Assembly: GCF_020510685.1 (NCBI RefSeq)
Contig: NZ_CP075185.1
Location: 124,001 to 188,000 of the forward strand
Direction: 5' to 3'
Length of the DNA: 64,000 bases
Source: Dechloromonas denitrificans
GTDB lineage: Bacteria; Pseudomonadota; Gammaproteobacteria; Burkholderiales; Rhodocyclaceae
This document shows, in pieces, positions 9,243 through 17,913 of the stretch (position 1 is the first letter of the stretch; the number at the start of each line of letters is the position of its first letter). The notes beneath the pieces are model-generated. The model saw only the letters and a list, made by a program, of their open reading frames with translations. It made no database searches and was not told the DNA's origin. The position numbers and the translations under genes were made by a program.

Positions 9243-10149
9243 GCAGGAATCCGATCATCAAAAAGACTGCCAGCCAGAGCAGCACGCTGCGCCGGATCAG
9301 GCTAATCGCCCGGCCAAGGTCGGCCGCCATTGGCGGCGGGCCGTCGCCGAGTGGCGGCCGGATTTCTTCCTGGCCGTGGTAAATGGCGGCGCCGCCCAGT
9401 CGCACGCCGAGGCTGCCGGCCCCGGCCGCCATCACCGGGCCGGCATTCGGGCTGTCCCAGCCCGGGGCTTGGGTCCGCCAGCAATTCAGGGCGCTGCGCG
9501 TCCGGCCGAGCAGCGCGTAGGTCAATGCGGTCAGGCGGGCTGGCAGCCAGTTGAGGCCGTCGTCGAGGCGGGCGGCGGCCCAGCCGAAATGCGTGAAGCG
9601 TTCGGTGCGGTAACCCCACATTGCATCGAGCGTGTTGGCCAGCCGGAACAACAGGGCGCCGGGGCCGCCGAGCAGGGCGAACCAGAACAGCGCGCCGAAG
9701 ATCCCGTCGTTTCCGTTTTCCAGCACCGATTCGACGCCGGCCTTGGCGACGCCGGACTCATCGAGTTGCGATGTTTCACGGGAAACAATCCAGCCAACGC
9801 GCTGCCGGGCCTCCTCCAGACGGCCTTCGCGCAGCGGTCGGGCGACGGCTTCGGCGTGCTCGGCGAGGCTGCGGGCGCCGAGCGCGAAGTAGAGCAGGAC
9901 GACATCGACGATGAACGGGGCGAGCGGGCGGAGCAGCGCCGCCAGGGCGACGCCGGGGCCGACCGCGAGCAGCCAGGCGAGGAGGCCGGCGAAGCGCGTC
10001 CGCCGGTTCAGCCGCTGCTCGATGGCCGCCGCCAGATGGCCGAAGCTGACCAGCGGATGCCAGCGCCGCACCTCGCCAAACAGGCGATCGAGCGCGACGG
10101 CGGCGAGCGCCGCCAGCGGCATGGCGAAGGCTGCGAAGTTCAGGCTCAT
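9235..10149 (-). CDS. cbiB: Adenosylcobinamide-phosphate synthase
   Basis: A 304-residue integral membrane protein that joins the aminopropanol arm to adenosylcobyric acid. The family core is present: '[11 protein letters not shown]', '[22 protein letters not shown]'-type motif (about residues 140-160), '[16 protein letters not shown]' and '[15 protein letters not shown]'. The start at 10149 gives an ATGA overlap with bluB. The gene contains a parS-like 16-mer at 9772-9787 (15 of 16 positions match the TGTTTCACGTGAAACA consensus), though that stretch also encodes a plausible family motif (VSRETS). Confidence 0.92.
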   Translation of the reverse strand: MSLNFAAFAMPLAALAAVALDRLFGEVRRWHPLVSFGHLAAAIEQRLNRRTRFAGLLAWLLAVGPGVALAALLRPLAPFIVDVVLLYFALGARSLAEHAEAVARPLREGRLEEARQRVGWIVSRETSQLDESGVAKAGVESVLENGNDGIFGALFWFALLGGPGALLFRLANTLDAMWGYRTERFTHFGWAAARLDDGLNWLPARLTALTYALLGRTRSALNCWRTQAPGWDSPNAGPVMAAGAGSLGVRLGGAAIYHGQEEIRPPLGDGPPPMAADLGRAISLIRRSVLLWLAVFLMIGFLHA

Positions 10150-10901
10150 GCGGGGAAAATGCCTTGTGTCTGGATCTCGCTCTGCATGGTGCGCAATGCC
10201 GTGATCAGCGGCGCATTCTGTCCGGCATCCGTGGCACCCCACTGCTCGAAATAGAGCAGTTCATCGATCGGCAGGCGCGGCAGCCAGCCGGCCTGTTCCA
10301 GCTCCGGCTTGTCCTTGAAATGGCTGACCTGGCCGATGCACAGGTAGGCGATCGGCACGATGTGCTGCGGAATACCGAGTGCGTCCTGCAGCGCCTTCTC
10401 GTGAAAGATGCTGACCCAGCCGACGCCCAGCCCTTCGGCGCGGGCCGCCAGCCAGAGGTTCTGCACGGCGCAGACGCTGGAGTAGAGATCCATGGTCGGC
10501 ATATGGGTGCGGCCGAGGACGACCGGGCCGCTACGCGAGCGGTCGCAGGTGATGCACAGGTTGAGCGGCGCTTCGACGATGCCCTGCAGTTTGAGCCGGC
10601 TATAGATCTCGCGTTTTTCGTTCGGGAACATCCGCGCCGCTTCGCCGTTCGCCTCGGCAAAGACATCATGGACGCGCTGCTTGACCTCGGGCGAACGGAC
10701 CAGCAGGAAGTTCCACGGCTGCATGAAGCCAACCGACGGCGCATGGTGGGCCGCCATCAGTACGCGGCTGAGCACCTCGTCCGGGACCGGATCGGGCAGG
10801 AACTGGCCGCGCACGTCGCGCCGGCTGAAAATCGCGTGATACACCGCCGCCCGGTCGGCGTCGGAAAATGCGTGCGCCATCGGCGCGAATGGGTTTTCCA
10901 T
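10146..10901 (-). CDS. bluB: 5,6-dimethylbenzimidazole synthase
   Basis: A 251-residue nitroreductase-fold enzyme that cannibalises reduced FMN with O2 to give DMB, the lower ligand of cobalamin. Family landmarks: '[19 protein letters not shown]', '[17 protein letters not shown]', '[19 protein letters not shown]'. The ATG at 10901 has a good ribosome-binding site (AAGGGGAA) on the minus strand; upstream extensions lie in the riboswitch leader. It is the first gene of the riboswitch-controlled bluB-cbiB-cobD-btuF operon. Its presence implies that the organism makes true cobalamin under aerobic conditions. Confidence 0.94.
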   Translation of the reverse strand: MENPFAPMAHAFSDADRAAVYHAIFSRRDVRGQFLPDPVPDEVLSRVLMAAHHAPSVGFMQPWNFLLVRSPEVKQRVHDVFAEANGEAARMFPNEKREIYSRLKLQGIVEAPLNLCITCDRSRSGPVVLGRTHMPTMDLYSSVCAVQNLWLAARAEGLGVGWVSIFHEKALQDALGIPQHIVPIAYLCIGQVSHFKDKPELEQAGWLPRLPIDELLYFEQWGATDAGQNAPLITALRTMQSEIQTQGIFPA

Positions 10902-10954
10902 GGATTCCCCTTCTGGAAAAACGGCAGCTGCCTGGCCGTGCAGCCTGAACTGAT

Positions 10955-11130
10955 CTCCCGGCCGGTCTTCTGACTTGGCTTCACCCGGCCGATGCGCCTT
11001 CCCGGCTGGCGCCAGTGGCTTATGCATCGCCCGTCATCCATACAGCGCTGGGCACGTGGCGGATTCGCACCGCCTTCCCGATTCTCCGTTCAACCTGGGC
11101 GGAACGGCACCTGGAGACACTCCCCCGATC
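10955..11130 (-). promoter_or_regulatory. Cobalamin riboswitch upstream of bluB
   Basis: Read on the minus strand, the leader has the conserved cobalamin-riboswitch blocks in order: GGTGCCGT, GGGAAGGCGGTGCGAATCC, the GCCACTGG core, CGGGAAGGCGC, and the B12 box AAGCCAAGTCAGAAGACC ending GGCCGG. It ends about 54 nt before bluB. Between it and the start codon a short hairpin (ACGGC...GCCGT) precedes TTTTT, which could be an intrinsic terminator; otherwise control would act at the ribosome-binding site. The divergent cobQ is not under this switch. Confidence 0.93.
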
Positions 11131-11214
11131 GAAATCGGGCGAGGGCGATGCTAAGCGAGCGTGCGGCAAGTGGCAAGTGCGATAATCCTCGCCCCTTTGT
11201 TCAAGGCTTTCCCC

Positions 11215-12714
11215 ATGTCCTGCCTGTCGCTGATGGTCCAAGGCACTACCTCCGATGCCGGTAAATCGACCCTGGTCGCCGCCTTGTGCCGCATCTTGAA
11301 ACGCCGTGGCGTGCGGGTTGCGCCGTTCAAGCCGCAGAACATGGCGCTCAATTCGGCGGTGACGGTCGATGGCGGCGAGATCGGTCGGGCCCAGGCATTG
11401 CAGGCGCTGGCCGCCGGGCTGGCGCCGCATACCGACTTCAATCCGGTGCTGTTGAAGCCGACCACCGACAAGAAGGCGCAGGTCATCATTCATGGCCAGG
11501 TGGCCACCGATCTCGATGCCAAGGCTTATCACGCCTACAAGCCGCGGGCGATGGGGGCGGTGCTCGAATCCTGGGGGCGGCTGACCACGGCCTACGAGTG
11601 CGTGGTCGTCGAAGGGGCCGGTTCGCCGGCTGAAATCAATCTGCGTGACCGCGACATCGCCAACATGGGCTTTGCCGAGGCCGTCGACTGCCCGGTGATC
11701 CTGATCGCCGACATCGACCGTGGCGGTGTCTTTGCCCATCTGGTCGGCACGCTTGATCTGCTCTCGCCGTCCGAGCAGAACCGGGTCAAGGGTTTCGTCA
11801 TCAACCGCTTTCGCGGCGATATCGGCCTGCTCGAATCGGGCCTGAGCTGGCTGGAAGAGCGGACCGGCAAACCGGTGCTCGGCGTCTTGCCCTACCTGCA
11901 CGGGCTGATGCTCGATGCCGAGGATGCCATCGCGACAGCCGCGGTGGCGGGCAAAAAGACGGCCAAACTGAAAGTAGTGGCGCCGGCCTATCCGCGCGTT
12001 TCCAACCACAACGATCTCGATCCGCTGAGGCTGCATCCGGAAGTCGATTTTCGCTGGATCGGGCCGGGCGAAACGCCGCCGGCCGCCGACCTGATCGTCT
12101 TGCCCGGGTCGAAGGCGGTGCGGGCCGATCTCGGCTGGCTGCGCGAACAGGGTTGGGCGACGGCGATCCAGAAGCATTTGCGCTATGGCGGCAAGGTGGT
12201 CGGCCTGTGCGGCGGCTACCAGATGCTCGGGCGGACGATCCACGATCCGCTGGGTCTGGAAGGTCAGGCCGGCAGCACGCCGGGGCTGGCTGTGCTCGAT
12301 GTCGAAACGACGCTGGAAACGGAGAAGCAGCTACGCAATGTGAGCGGTCACTTGGCGCTGCCGGGCCGGCCGGCAATGACCGGTTACGAAATTCACCTTG
12401 GCGTCACGGGTGGCGCCGGGCTGGCGCAGGGCGCCGTGCAGTTGGCCGATGGTCGTAGCGACGGCGCCATTTCGGCCGACAACCAGATCTTCGCCACCTA
12501 CTGCCATGGCGTCTTTGACCACCCCGATGCCCTCACCGGGCTGCTGGCCTGGGCCGGCATGACGGAGAGCGAACAGGTCGATTTCGCGGCCCGCCGCGAA
12601 GCCGATCTCGACCGTCTGGCCGATTCGGTCGAGGCGGCACTCGACTGGGAAAAACTGGCGCCCTACCTGCCGGCCGGGCCGGCGCAGACTCAGGCCGACG
12701 TGCGCAGCGTGTAG
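11215..12714 (+). CDS. cobQ: Cobyric acid synthase
   Basis: A 499-residue enzyme that amidates four side chains of adenosylcobyrinic acid diamide using glutamine and ATP. N-terminal P-loop-type synthetase: '[13 protein letters not shown]', '[13 protein letters not shown]', '[14 protein letters not shown]'. C-terminal class I glutaminase-like domain with the nucleophile in '[12 protein letters not shown]' (about residue 332) and the histidine in '[10 protein letters not shown]'. The ATG at 11215 was chosen because the protein then begins with the conserved '[13 protein letters not shown]'. It runs divergently from bluB, with the riboswitch in between, and its 3' end overlaps a convergent small gene by 25 nt. 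Confidence 0.94.
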   Translation: MSCLSLMVQGTTSDAGKSTLVAALCRILKRRGVRVAPFKPQNMALNSAVTVDGGEIGRAQALQALAAGLAPHTDFNPVLLKPTTDKKAQVIIHGQVATDLDAKAYHAYKPRAMGAVLESWGRLTTAYECVVVEGAGSPAEINLRDRDIANMGFAEAVDCPVILIADIDRGGVFAHLVGTLDLLSPSEQNRVKGFVINRFRGDIGLLESGLSWLEERTGKPVLGVLPYLHGLMLDAEDAIATAAVAGKKTAKLKVVAPAYPRVSNHNDLDPLRLHPEVDFRWIGPGETPPAADLIVLPGSKAVRADLGWLREQGWATAIQKHLRYGGKVVGLCGGYQMLGRTIHDPLGLEGQAGSTPGLAVLDVETTLETEKQLRNVSGHLALPGRPAMTGYEIHLGVTGGAGLAQGAVQLADGRSDGAISADNQIFATYCHGVFDHPDALTGLLAWAGMTESEQVDFAARREADLDRLADSVEAALDWEKLAPYLPAGPAQTQADVRSV

Positions 12715-13115
12715 GCCAGGCAGAGCCGCATCGGAATGTCGGCGGCGGTGAACAAGTCGGTCAGTTCGTTGGCGCTCAGGGTATCCGGGGCGACGCTGAC
12801 GCGCCCGTTGCCGGCTTCGAAGACCGGCGTTTCGAGCAGGGCGGCGCGCGAACTTTCGAGGGCCAGAAACACCTCGGCTTCGAGGCTGGTGCTGGATAGC
12901 ACGAGGAAGTGAATCGCCGGGGCCGGGACGCGGGCCAGCGGGGTGTCGCCGAGCAGGCGCGGCAACGGCGTGCTGCGGACACGCGCATCCTCTTCCAGGC
13001 GCCAGGGCCAGACATAGAGTCCGCCAGCCTCGTCCGGCCGGCCAATACGCACCGGCAGTCCGGCGCTCTTTTCGATCAGTGTGCACAGCGCGGTCAGGCG
13101 GGTGTGGAGCGGCAT
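12690..13115 (-). CDS. Conserved-looking hypothetical protein in the cobalamin locus
   Basis: A 141-residue protein with no recognised domain. It starts at an ATG with a clear ribosome-binding site (GGAGAA, spacing about 6), has GC-rich codon use like its neighbours, and ends inside the 3' end of cobQ (25-nt convergent overlap). No signal peptide or membrane segment is seen; the pattern is mixed alpha/beta. Placement between cobQ and cobU could mean a cobalamin link, but nothing in the protein shows it. Confidence 0.55.
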   Translation of the reverse strand: MPLHTRLTALCTLIEKSAGLPVRIGRPDEAGGLYVWPWRLEEDARVRSTPLPRLLGDTPLARVPAPAIHFLVLSSTSLEAEVFLALESSRAALLETPVFEAGNGRVSVAPDTLSANELTDLFTAADIPMRLCLAYTLRTSA

Positions 13116-13175
13116 GGCGTTCTCCTGAATAGGCCAGATTGAAATTCAGGTTAGCACAGCGGGCTAGCCGCTGCG

Positions 13176-13733
13176 TCAGTTAGCGGCCGGCTTCAGGCTG
13201 AGCGGCAGGCCGGCGGCGACCAGCGTTACGCGCTCGCAGACGGTGGCGACGCGCTGGTTCAGCCGGCCCTGCTCGTCGGCGAACAGCCGGGAGACCGGAT
13301 GCATCGGCACGATGCCCCAGCCGACTTCGTTGGAAACGACAATGATCCGCCCCGGCAAGCGCGGCAACAGCTCGATCAGCGCCGTCGTTTCGGCATCGAG
13401 CAGCGGGCAGCCGATGGCCTCACCGGCTTCGGCCTGGGCGGCGGCCTGACCGGCGAACAGCAGGTTGGACAGCCACAGGGTCAGGCAATCGACCAGGATG
13501 CAGCGATCCGCTGCGGCCAGCTCGCGCAGGCGGGCAGCGAGGTGCAGGGTTTCTTCGGCGCAGCCCCAGTCGGCCGGGCGGCGCTCGCGGTGGTGGGCGA
13601 TGCGGCGGTTCATTTCGCCGTCGCGTGCTTCGGCCGTCGCCAGATAAACGACGTGCAGCCCGGATTCCGCCGCCCGCTTCTCGGCCAGCAGGCTCTTGCC
13701 CGAACGGGCGCCGCCAAGGATCAGTTCTTTCAT
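13176..13733 (-). CDS. cobU: Adenosylcobinamide kinase / guanylyltransferase
   Basis: A 185-residue bifunctional enzyme (CobU/CobP) that phosphorylates adenosylcobinamide and then transfers GMP to it. The P-loop GGARSGKS sits at residues 7-14, followed by 'VVYLATAEARDGEM' and 'RIAHHRERRP' with the catalytic histidine region, 'ILVDCLTLWLSNLL' and 'VSNEVGWGIVP'. The ATG at 13733 places the P-loop at the normal distance from the N terminus. It is divergent from the cobT-cobS unit, and its promoter must lie in the same 300-bp spacer as the second riboswitch. Confidence 0.94.
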   Translation of the reverse strand: MKELILGGARSGKSLLAEKRAAESGLHVVYLATAEARDGEMNRRIAHHRERRPADWGCAEETLHLAARLRELAAADRCILVDCLTLWLSNLLFAGQAAAQAEAGEAIGCPLLDAETTALIELLPRLPGRIIVVSNEVGWGIVPMHPVSRLFADEQGRLNQRVATVCERVTLVAAGLPLSLKPAAN

Positions 13734-13779
13734 GGCCGGAACTGTAGGTGATTGCGTGGCTTCCCGGCAAGCCGGATAA

Positions 13780-13940
13780 TTCGCCCCGATTCGATAAAAC
13801 GGAACACGGTGCAAATCCGTGGCGGGCCCGCCGCTGTAATCGGGGACGGATGTCGTGAAATGCCACTGCCTATGGGGAAACAGACCCGGCGGGAAGGTGC
13901 GACGATCCGGCTGATCCGAAAGCCAGAAGACCTATCGCAT
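13780..13940 (+). promoter_or_regulatory. Cobalamin riboswitch upstream of cobT-cobS
   Basis: Plus-strand leader with cobalamin-riboswitch landmarks in order: CACGGTGCAAATCCGTG, CGCTGTAA, TGCCACTG (13861-13868), GGCGGGAAGG, and the B12 box GAAAGCCAGAAGACC (about 13918-13932). It is immediately followed by a strong hairpin with a U-tract, so this is most simply a transcription-terminating OFF switch for cobT-cobS. Confidence 0.94.
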
Positions 13941-13964
13941 CATTTTGGGCTGGAAGCCTGTGGA

Positions 13965-14020
13965 CAGGGCTTCGCGGTGGCGTTTTCGCGAACGTTGCCG
14001 CGAGGCCCTTTTGTTTTTTT
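13965..14020 (+). terminator. Intrinsic terminator of the cobT-cobS riboswitch
   Basis: A long hairpin pairs AGGGCTTCGCGGTGGCG with CGTTGCCGCGAGGCCCT (about 17 bp with a few G-U pairs, small loop) and is followed by TTTTGTTTTTTT. It ends 16 nt before the cobT ATG and lies directly after the B12 box, which fits the expression platform of the riboswitch. Confidence 0.88.
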
Positions 14021-14036
14021 GAACAGGAAGAATCGG

Positions 14037-15086
14037 ATGCATTCAAAATTCACCATCACCGCCCCGGACCAGGGGCTGGCCGCTGCGCTGCAGCAGAAGA
14101 TCGACCAGAAGACCAAGCCGCTCGGCGCACTTGGCCAGCTTGAAGCGGTCGCCAAGCAGATCGGTCTGATCCAGCAGCGCCTCGACCCGGAATTCGGCCA
14201 GCCGCACATGCTGGTCTTCGCCGGCGACCACGGCGCGGCCAAGGCCGGCGTTTCAGCTTACCCGCAGGACGTCACCTGGCAGATGGTCGAGAACTTTCTC
14301 GCTGGCGGGGCCGCGATCAACGTTTTTGCCCGCCAGAACGACCTCCATCTGGCGATCATCGATGCCGGCGTGGCTCATGATTTCGGCAAGCGGCCGGGCT
14401 TGATCAACGCCAAGGTGGCGTCCGGCACGGCCAATTACCTGGAAGAACCGGCGATGACCGCCGAGCAGTGTGCCGTGGCCGTCGAGCGGGGGGCGGAATT
14501 CATCCGCAATCTGTCGGCCAACGGTTGCAACTTGGTCGGTTTCGGCGAAATGGGCATCGGCAATACGGCCGCCGCCTCGCTGATCACCCATTGCCTGACC
14601 GGCGTCTCGCTGGCCGCCTGTGTCGGGCGCGGCACCGGGCTCGACGATGCCGGCCTGCAGCGCAAGCAGGGCCTGCTTGAACAGGCGCTGCGGCGTTACC
14701 GGGCGGCCGGCGGCGGCGACCAGCCGGCGGCCGTACTCGCCGAGTTCGGCGGTTTTGAAATCGCCATGATGGTGGGCGCCATGCTGGCCGCCGCCGAAGC
14801 CAAGATGGTCATGCTGATCGACGGCTTCATCGTCGGTTCGGCGGCGCTGGTCGCGGCCCGTCTGGTGCCGGCGGTGGCCGACTACTGCATCTTCTGCCAC
14901 CGCTCGGCCGAAGCCGGCCATGCCGCCCAACTGCAGGCGCTGGCTGCCGAACCCCTGCTCGATCTGGGCTTGCGCCTGGGCGAAGGGACCGGCGCGGCGC
15001 TGGCCTATCCGCTGGTCCTGGCGGCGATCAGTTTCCTTGGCGAAATGGCCAGTTTCGAATCGGCCGGCGTTTCGGATAAAGATTGA
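14037..15086 (+). CDS. cobT: Nicotinate-nucleotide-dimethylbenzimidazole phosphoribosyltransferase
   Basis: A 349-residue enzyme that converts DMB and nicotinate mononucleotide to alpha-ribazole 5'-phosphate. Conserved stretches: '[12 protein letters not shown]', '[19 protein letters not shown]', '[17 protein letters not shown]', '[13 protein letters not shown]' and '[15 protein letters not shown]'. The ATG at 14037 follows AGGAAG and comes after the riboswitch terminator; the longer upstream open frame runs through the riboswitch and is not coding. The TGA stop overlaps the ATG of cobS by one nt. Confidence 0.95.
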   Translation: MHSKFTITAPDQGLAAALQQKIDQKTKPLGALGQLEAVAKQIGLIQQRLDPEFGQPHMLVFAGDHGAAKAGVSAYPQDVTWQMVENFLAGGAAINVFARQNDLHLAIIDAGVAHDFGKRPGLINAKVASGTANYLEEPAMTAEQCAVAVERGAEFIRNLSANGCNLVGFGEMGIGNTAAASLITHCLTGVSLAACVGRGTGLDDAGLQRKQGLLEQALRRYRAAGGGDQPAAVLAEFGGFEIAMMVGAMLAAAEAKMVMLIDGFIVGSAALVAARLVPAVADYCIFCHRSAEAGHAAQLQALAAEPLLDLGLRLGEGTGAALAYPLVLAAISFLGEMASFESAGVSDKD

Positions 15087-15847
15087 TGCTGCGCCGCGAG
15101 CTCGAGTATTTCTTCGGCGCCATCCGCTTCTTCACGCGGCTGCCGGTGCCCGGCTGGGTCGGGCATTCGGCCGAGGCGCTGAACCACTCGGCCCGCTATT
15201 TTCCGGCCGTCGGCCTGCTCATCGGCGGCCTCGGCGGGCTGGTCTATCTCGCGGCGGCACTGTTCTGGCCGGCGCCGGTTGCCGTGCTGCTGGCCATGGC
15301 GGCGACCATCTACGCGACCGGCGCATTCCACGAAGACGGCCTGTCGGATACCGTCGATGGTCTGGGCGGCGGCTGGGAGAAGCAGCGCATCCTGGAAATC
15401 ATGAAGGACTCGCGGGTCGGTAGCTATGGCGCGGTGGCCACGGTACTGGCCTTGCTCGGCAAATTCACGCTGCTCGTCGCGCTCGATCCGGCGCTGCTGC
15501 CGCTCGCACTGCTCGCCGGCCATGCCGTGTCGCGTTTCTGTGCGACGCTGCTGCTGGCCGGCATGGACTATGCCCGCGACGACCAATTGTCGAAGGCCAA
15601 GCCGCTGGCCAACCGCCTGTCCGGCGGCGCGTTGCTGGTCGCGCTGGTCTTCGTGCTGGCGGCGCTGGTCTGGCTGCCCTGGCCCCAGGCCGTCGCCGGC
15701 TGCGCCCTGGCCGCGCTGGCCACGCTGTGGCTGGCCGGCAAGTTCAAGCGCTGGCTCGGCGGTTATACCGGCGATTGTCTCGGGGCGGTGCAGCAGGTCA
15801 GCGAGATTGTCTTCTACCTTGGTCTGCTGGCGCACTGGCCGAATTGA
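15086..15847 (+). CDS. cobS: Adenosylcobinamide-GDP ribazoletransferase (cobalamin synthase)
   Basis: A 253-residue membrane enzyme that condenses adenosylcobinamide-GDP with alpha-ribazole (phosphate) to complete the nucleotide loop. Landmarks: 'AIRFFTRLPVPGW', 'ATGAFHEDGLSDTVDGLGGGW', 'ILEIMKDSRVGSYG' and a C-terminal 'RWLGGYTGDCLGA'. Several hydrophobic helices follow. The start is taken as the ATG at 15086 (TGATG overlap with cobT); a TTG one codon upstream is also in frame. It shares the riboswitch with cobT. Confidence 0.95.
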   Translation: MLRRELEYFFGAIRFFTRLPVPGWVGHSAEALNHSARYFPAVGLLIGGLGGLVYLAAALFWPAPVAVLLAMAATIYATGAFHEDGLSDTVDGLGGGWEKQRILEIMKDSRVGSYGAVATVLALLGKFTLLVALDPALLPLALLAGHAVSRFCATLLLAGMDYARDDQLSKAKPLANRLSGGALLVALVFVLAALVWLPWPQAVAGCALAALATLWLAGKFKRWLGGYTGDCLGAVQQVSEIVFYLGLLAHWPN

Positions 15848-15848
15848 T

Positions 15849-16175
15849 TCAGCCGAAAATGATGATTTTCAGCCGCTCGAAAAAATCAAGACTGGCCCAC
15901 CAGACGAAGCCGTTTTCGCGGAATTTTGCCCCGGAGGGGGTCAGCGCGAGCGTTCTGGCGCCCAATTCGGTCAGCCCGGCCTCGGCAATGAAGCCTTCGT
16001 CCATCAAATAGCGGGCGATGACCGGCTGCACCTGCTGCCCATCGATAATCCAGCGCGTGCCAAAGCCGTCGTCGGCGCCGTGCAGCATCAGGATCGGCTG
16101 ATGGGCGCCCATCAGCTGCAGCACCTTGAGCGTTTCGGCGCGATTGGGGATGAAGGATGTCAGATGGGAAGCCAT
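15849..16175 (-). CDS. Small hypothetical protein, possibly winged-helix
   Basis: A 108-residue protein read from the ATG at 16175, convergent with cobS (stops almost touching). The middle ('QQVQPVIARYLMDEGFIAEAG') followed by 'ARTLALTPSGAKFRENG' looks like the recognition helix and wing of a small winged-helix protein, and the C terminus is hydrophobic ('LDFFERLKIIIFG'). The ribosome-binding site is weak. Function unknown; the winged-helix idea is pattern recognition only. Confidence 0.55.
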   Translation of the reverse strand: MASHLTSFIPNRAETLKVLQLMGAHQPILMLHGADDGFGTRWIIDGQQVQPVIARYLMDEGFIAEAGLTELGARTLALTPSGAKFRENGFVWWASLDFFERLKIIIFG

Positions 16176-16292
16176 GGGTGATTCGATTGTGTCGTCTATC
16201 CGAAATTCCCTGATTATTTGCGTTGTCAAACAGATAATCTTGGCCAACCGTGCATCAAGTCGCGGTCCATCAACTGAAGCCTGGTTTTTACC

Positions 16293-16805
16293 ATGATCCT
16301 GCACCTGATCCGTCACCCGAAACCGGCGATCGAGCCGGGCATCTGCTACGGTCGGCTGGATATTCCGGCCGAAGATCCGGCGACTGTCGCCCGCGGCCTG
16401 CTTGGCGAACTGCCGGCCGGCTTGCCGGTGTGGAGCAGTCCGTTGCGCCGCTGCCGGATGCTGGCGGAACAGTTGAGCCGCCAGCCGAGCTTCGACGAGC
16501 GGCTGCTCGAAATGGATTTCGGCAGCTGGGAGGGCCGGCGCTGGGACGATATTCCGCGCGCCGAACTCGATGCCTGGGCGGCCGATGTCGCCGGCTATGC
16601 CCCGCCGGGCGGCGAATCGCCGCGCCAGTTGCAGCGCCGGGCGCTCGATTTCGTGGCCGGACTGGCGGTGCCGGAGGCGGTCATCGTCACCCATGCCGGG
16701 GTGATCCGCACCTTGTTGGCACATTGGCAGGGTTTGCCGCCCGAGCAATGGACGCAACTGGTTTTCGCTTACGGATCGCGCACGACTGTCGAAGTCCCCC
16801 GGTAA
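16293..16805 (+). CDS. cobC: Alpha-ribazole phosphatase, histidine phosphatase family
   Basis: A 170-residue phosphoglycerate-mutase-fold protein. The catalytic histidine is in 'LHLIRHPKP' (RHP in place of the common RHG), followed by 'CYGRLDIP', 'WSSPLRRCRMLAEQL', 'EMDFGSWEGRRWDDI' and the second histidine in 'VIVTHAGVIRTLL'. It removes the phosphate from alpha-ribazole-phosphate or cobalamin 5'-phosphate. It lies just outside the cobT-cobS unit and one nucleotide before the first lipopolysaccharide gene, so it may be read together with that operon. Confidence 0.88.
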   Translation: MILHLIRHPKPAIEPGICYGRLDIPAEDPATVARGLLGELPAGLPVWSSPLRRCRMLAEQLSRQPSFDERLLEMDFGSWEGRRWDDIPRAELDAWAADVAGYAPPGGESPRQLQRRALDFVAGLAVPEAVIVTHAGVIRTLLAHWQGLPPEQWTQLVFAYGSRTTVEVPR

Positions 16806-16806
16806 A

Positions 16807-17913
16807 ATGCCACCCATGGAAACTTTCAATCCTTTGCGCGACGCCGTGCCGCTCGCCGAGATCAAGCGGGTGCTGGTCATCAAGTTGCGTCACCACGGCG
16901 ATGTGCTGGTCAGTTCGCCGGTCTTCTCGGTACTCAAGGCGCATGTTCCGCAGGTCGAGATCGATGCGCTGGTTTACGCCGATACGGCCGAGATGCTGAC
17001 TTTCCATCCGGCTATCACCAGCGTGCACACCATCGACCGCAAATGGAAGCAGCTCGGTGCCATCGGCCAGCTCAAGGCCGAACTGGCGCTGTTCAACAGC
17101 CTGAAGGCGCGCCATTACGATCTGATCATCCACCTCACCGAACACTGGCGCGGCGCCTGGCTGTGCCGCCTGCTCAAGCCGCGCTGGTCGGTCGGGCCGG
17201 CGGTCGGCGGGCGCAGCAAGCGCTGGCGGCAGAGTTTCACCCATCTCCAGACGGCACCGCGCAATGCCTTGCGTCACATGGCCGAGACCAATCTCGATGC
17301 GCTGCGCCGGCTCGGCATCCAGCCCGGCGCGGACGAACGGCGCCTGACGCTGGTCCCGGGGGCGGCCGCCGAGGCCAGCGTGGCGGCGCATCTGCACGGC
17401 TTTGGTTTGGCCGGCGGCGATTTCATCCATGTCCATCCGGCTTCGCGCTGGTTCTTCAAGTGCTGGCCGGTCGAGCACATGGCGGCGCTGGTCGGGCGCT
17501 TGCAGGCCGAGGGCCACGCCGTGCTGCTGACCGCGGCGCCAAGCACGGACGAGCAGGCGATGCTGGAAGCGATCCAGGCCCGGCTCAGCCAGCGGGCCTT
17601 GGCGCTTTCCGGCCAGCTGTCGCTGAAGGAACTGGCGGCGCTGACCCAAGCGGCAAAACTATTCATCGGCGTCGATTCGGCGCCGATGCATATTGCTGCG
17701 GCAGTCGGCACGCCGACCGTCGCCTTGTTCGGGCCGTCCGGCGACAAGCAGTGGGGGCCGTGGGGCGTGCCGTTTCGCGTCATCAGCAGCCAGCAGCATC
17801 CCTGTCGGCCGTGCGGTATCGACGGCTGCGGCGGCGGCAAGGTCAGCGACTGCCTGACTTCGCTAAGCGTCGATGCCGTGCTGGACGCCGCCCACGAACT
17901 GCTCGCCCGGTGA
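16807..17913 (+). CDS. waaQ: Lipopolysaccharide heptosyltransferase III-like protein (GT9)
   Basis: A 368-residue GT9 glycosyltransferase that transfers heptose to the lipopolysaccharide inner core on the cytoplasmic side. Landmarks: 'VLVIKLRHHGDVLVSSPVFSVL' near the N terminus, 'GDFIHVHPASRWFFKCWP' and the C-terminal nucleotide-sugar site 'LFIGVDSAPMHIAAAVGTP' then 'ALFGPSGDKQWGPWG'. WaaQ is the closest named match. The ATG at 16807 is used; the one at 16816 is equally possible. First gene of a long operon; its stop overlaps the GTG of the next gene. Confidence 0.88.
   Translation: MPPMETFNPLRDAVPLAEIKRVLVIKLRHHGDVLVSSPVFSVLKAHVPQVEIDALVYADTAEMLTFHPAITSVHTIDRKWKQLGAIGQLKAELALFNSLKARHYDLIIHLTEHWRGAWLCRLLKPRWSVGPAVGGRSKRWRQSFTHLQTAPRNALRHMAETNLDALRRLGIQPGADERRLTLVPGAAAEASVAAHLHGFGLAGGDFIHVHPASRWFFKCWPVEHMAALVGRLQAEGHAVLLTAAPSTDEQAMLEAIQARLSQRALALSGQLSLKELAALTQAAKLFIGVDSAPMHIAAAVGTPTVALFGPSGDKQWGPWGVPFRVISSQQHPCRPCGIDGCGGGKVSDCLTSLSVDAVLDAAHELLAR

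Noticed and set aside
13752..14036. In-frame N-terminal extension of cobT
   Set aside because: Runs through the cobalamin riboswitch and its terminator; the ATG at 14037 gives the family N terminus.
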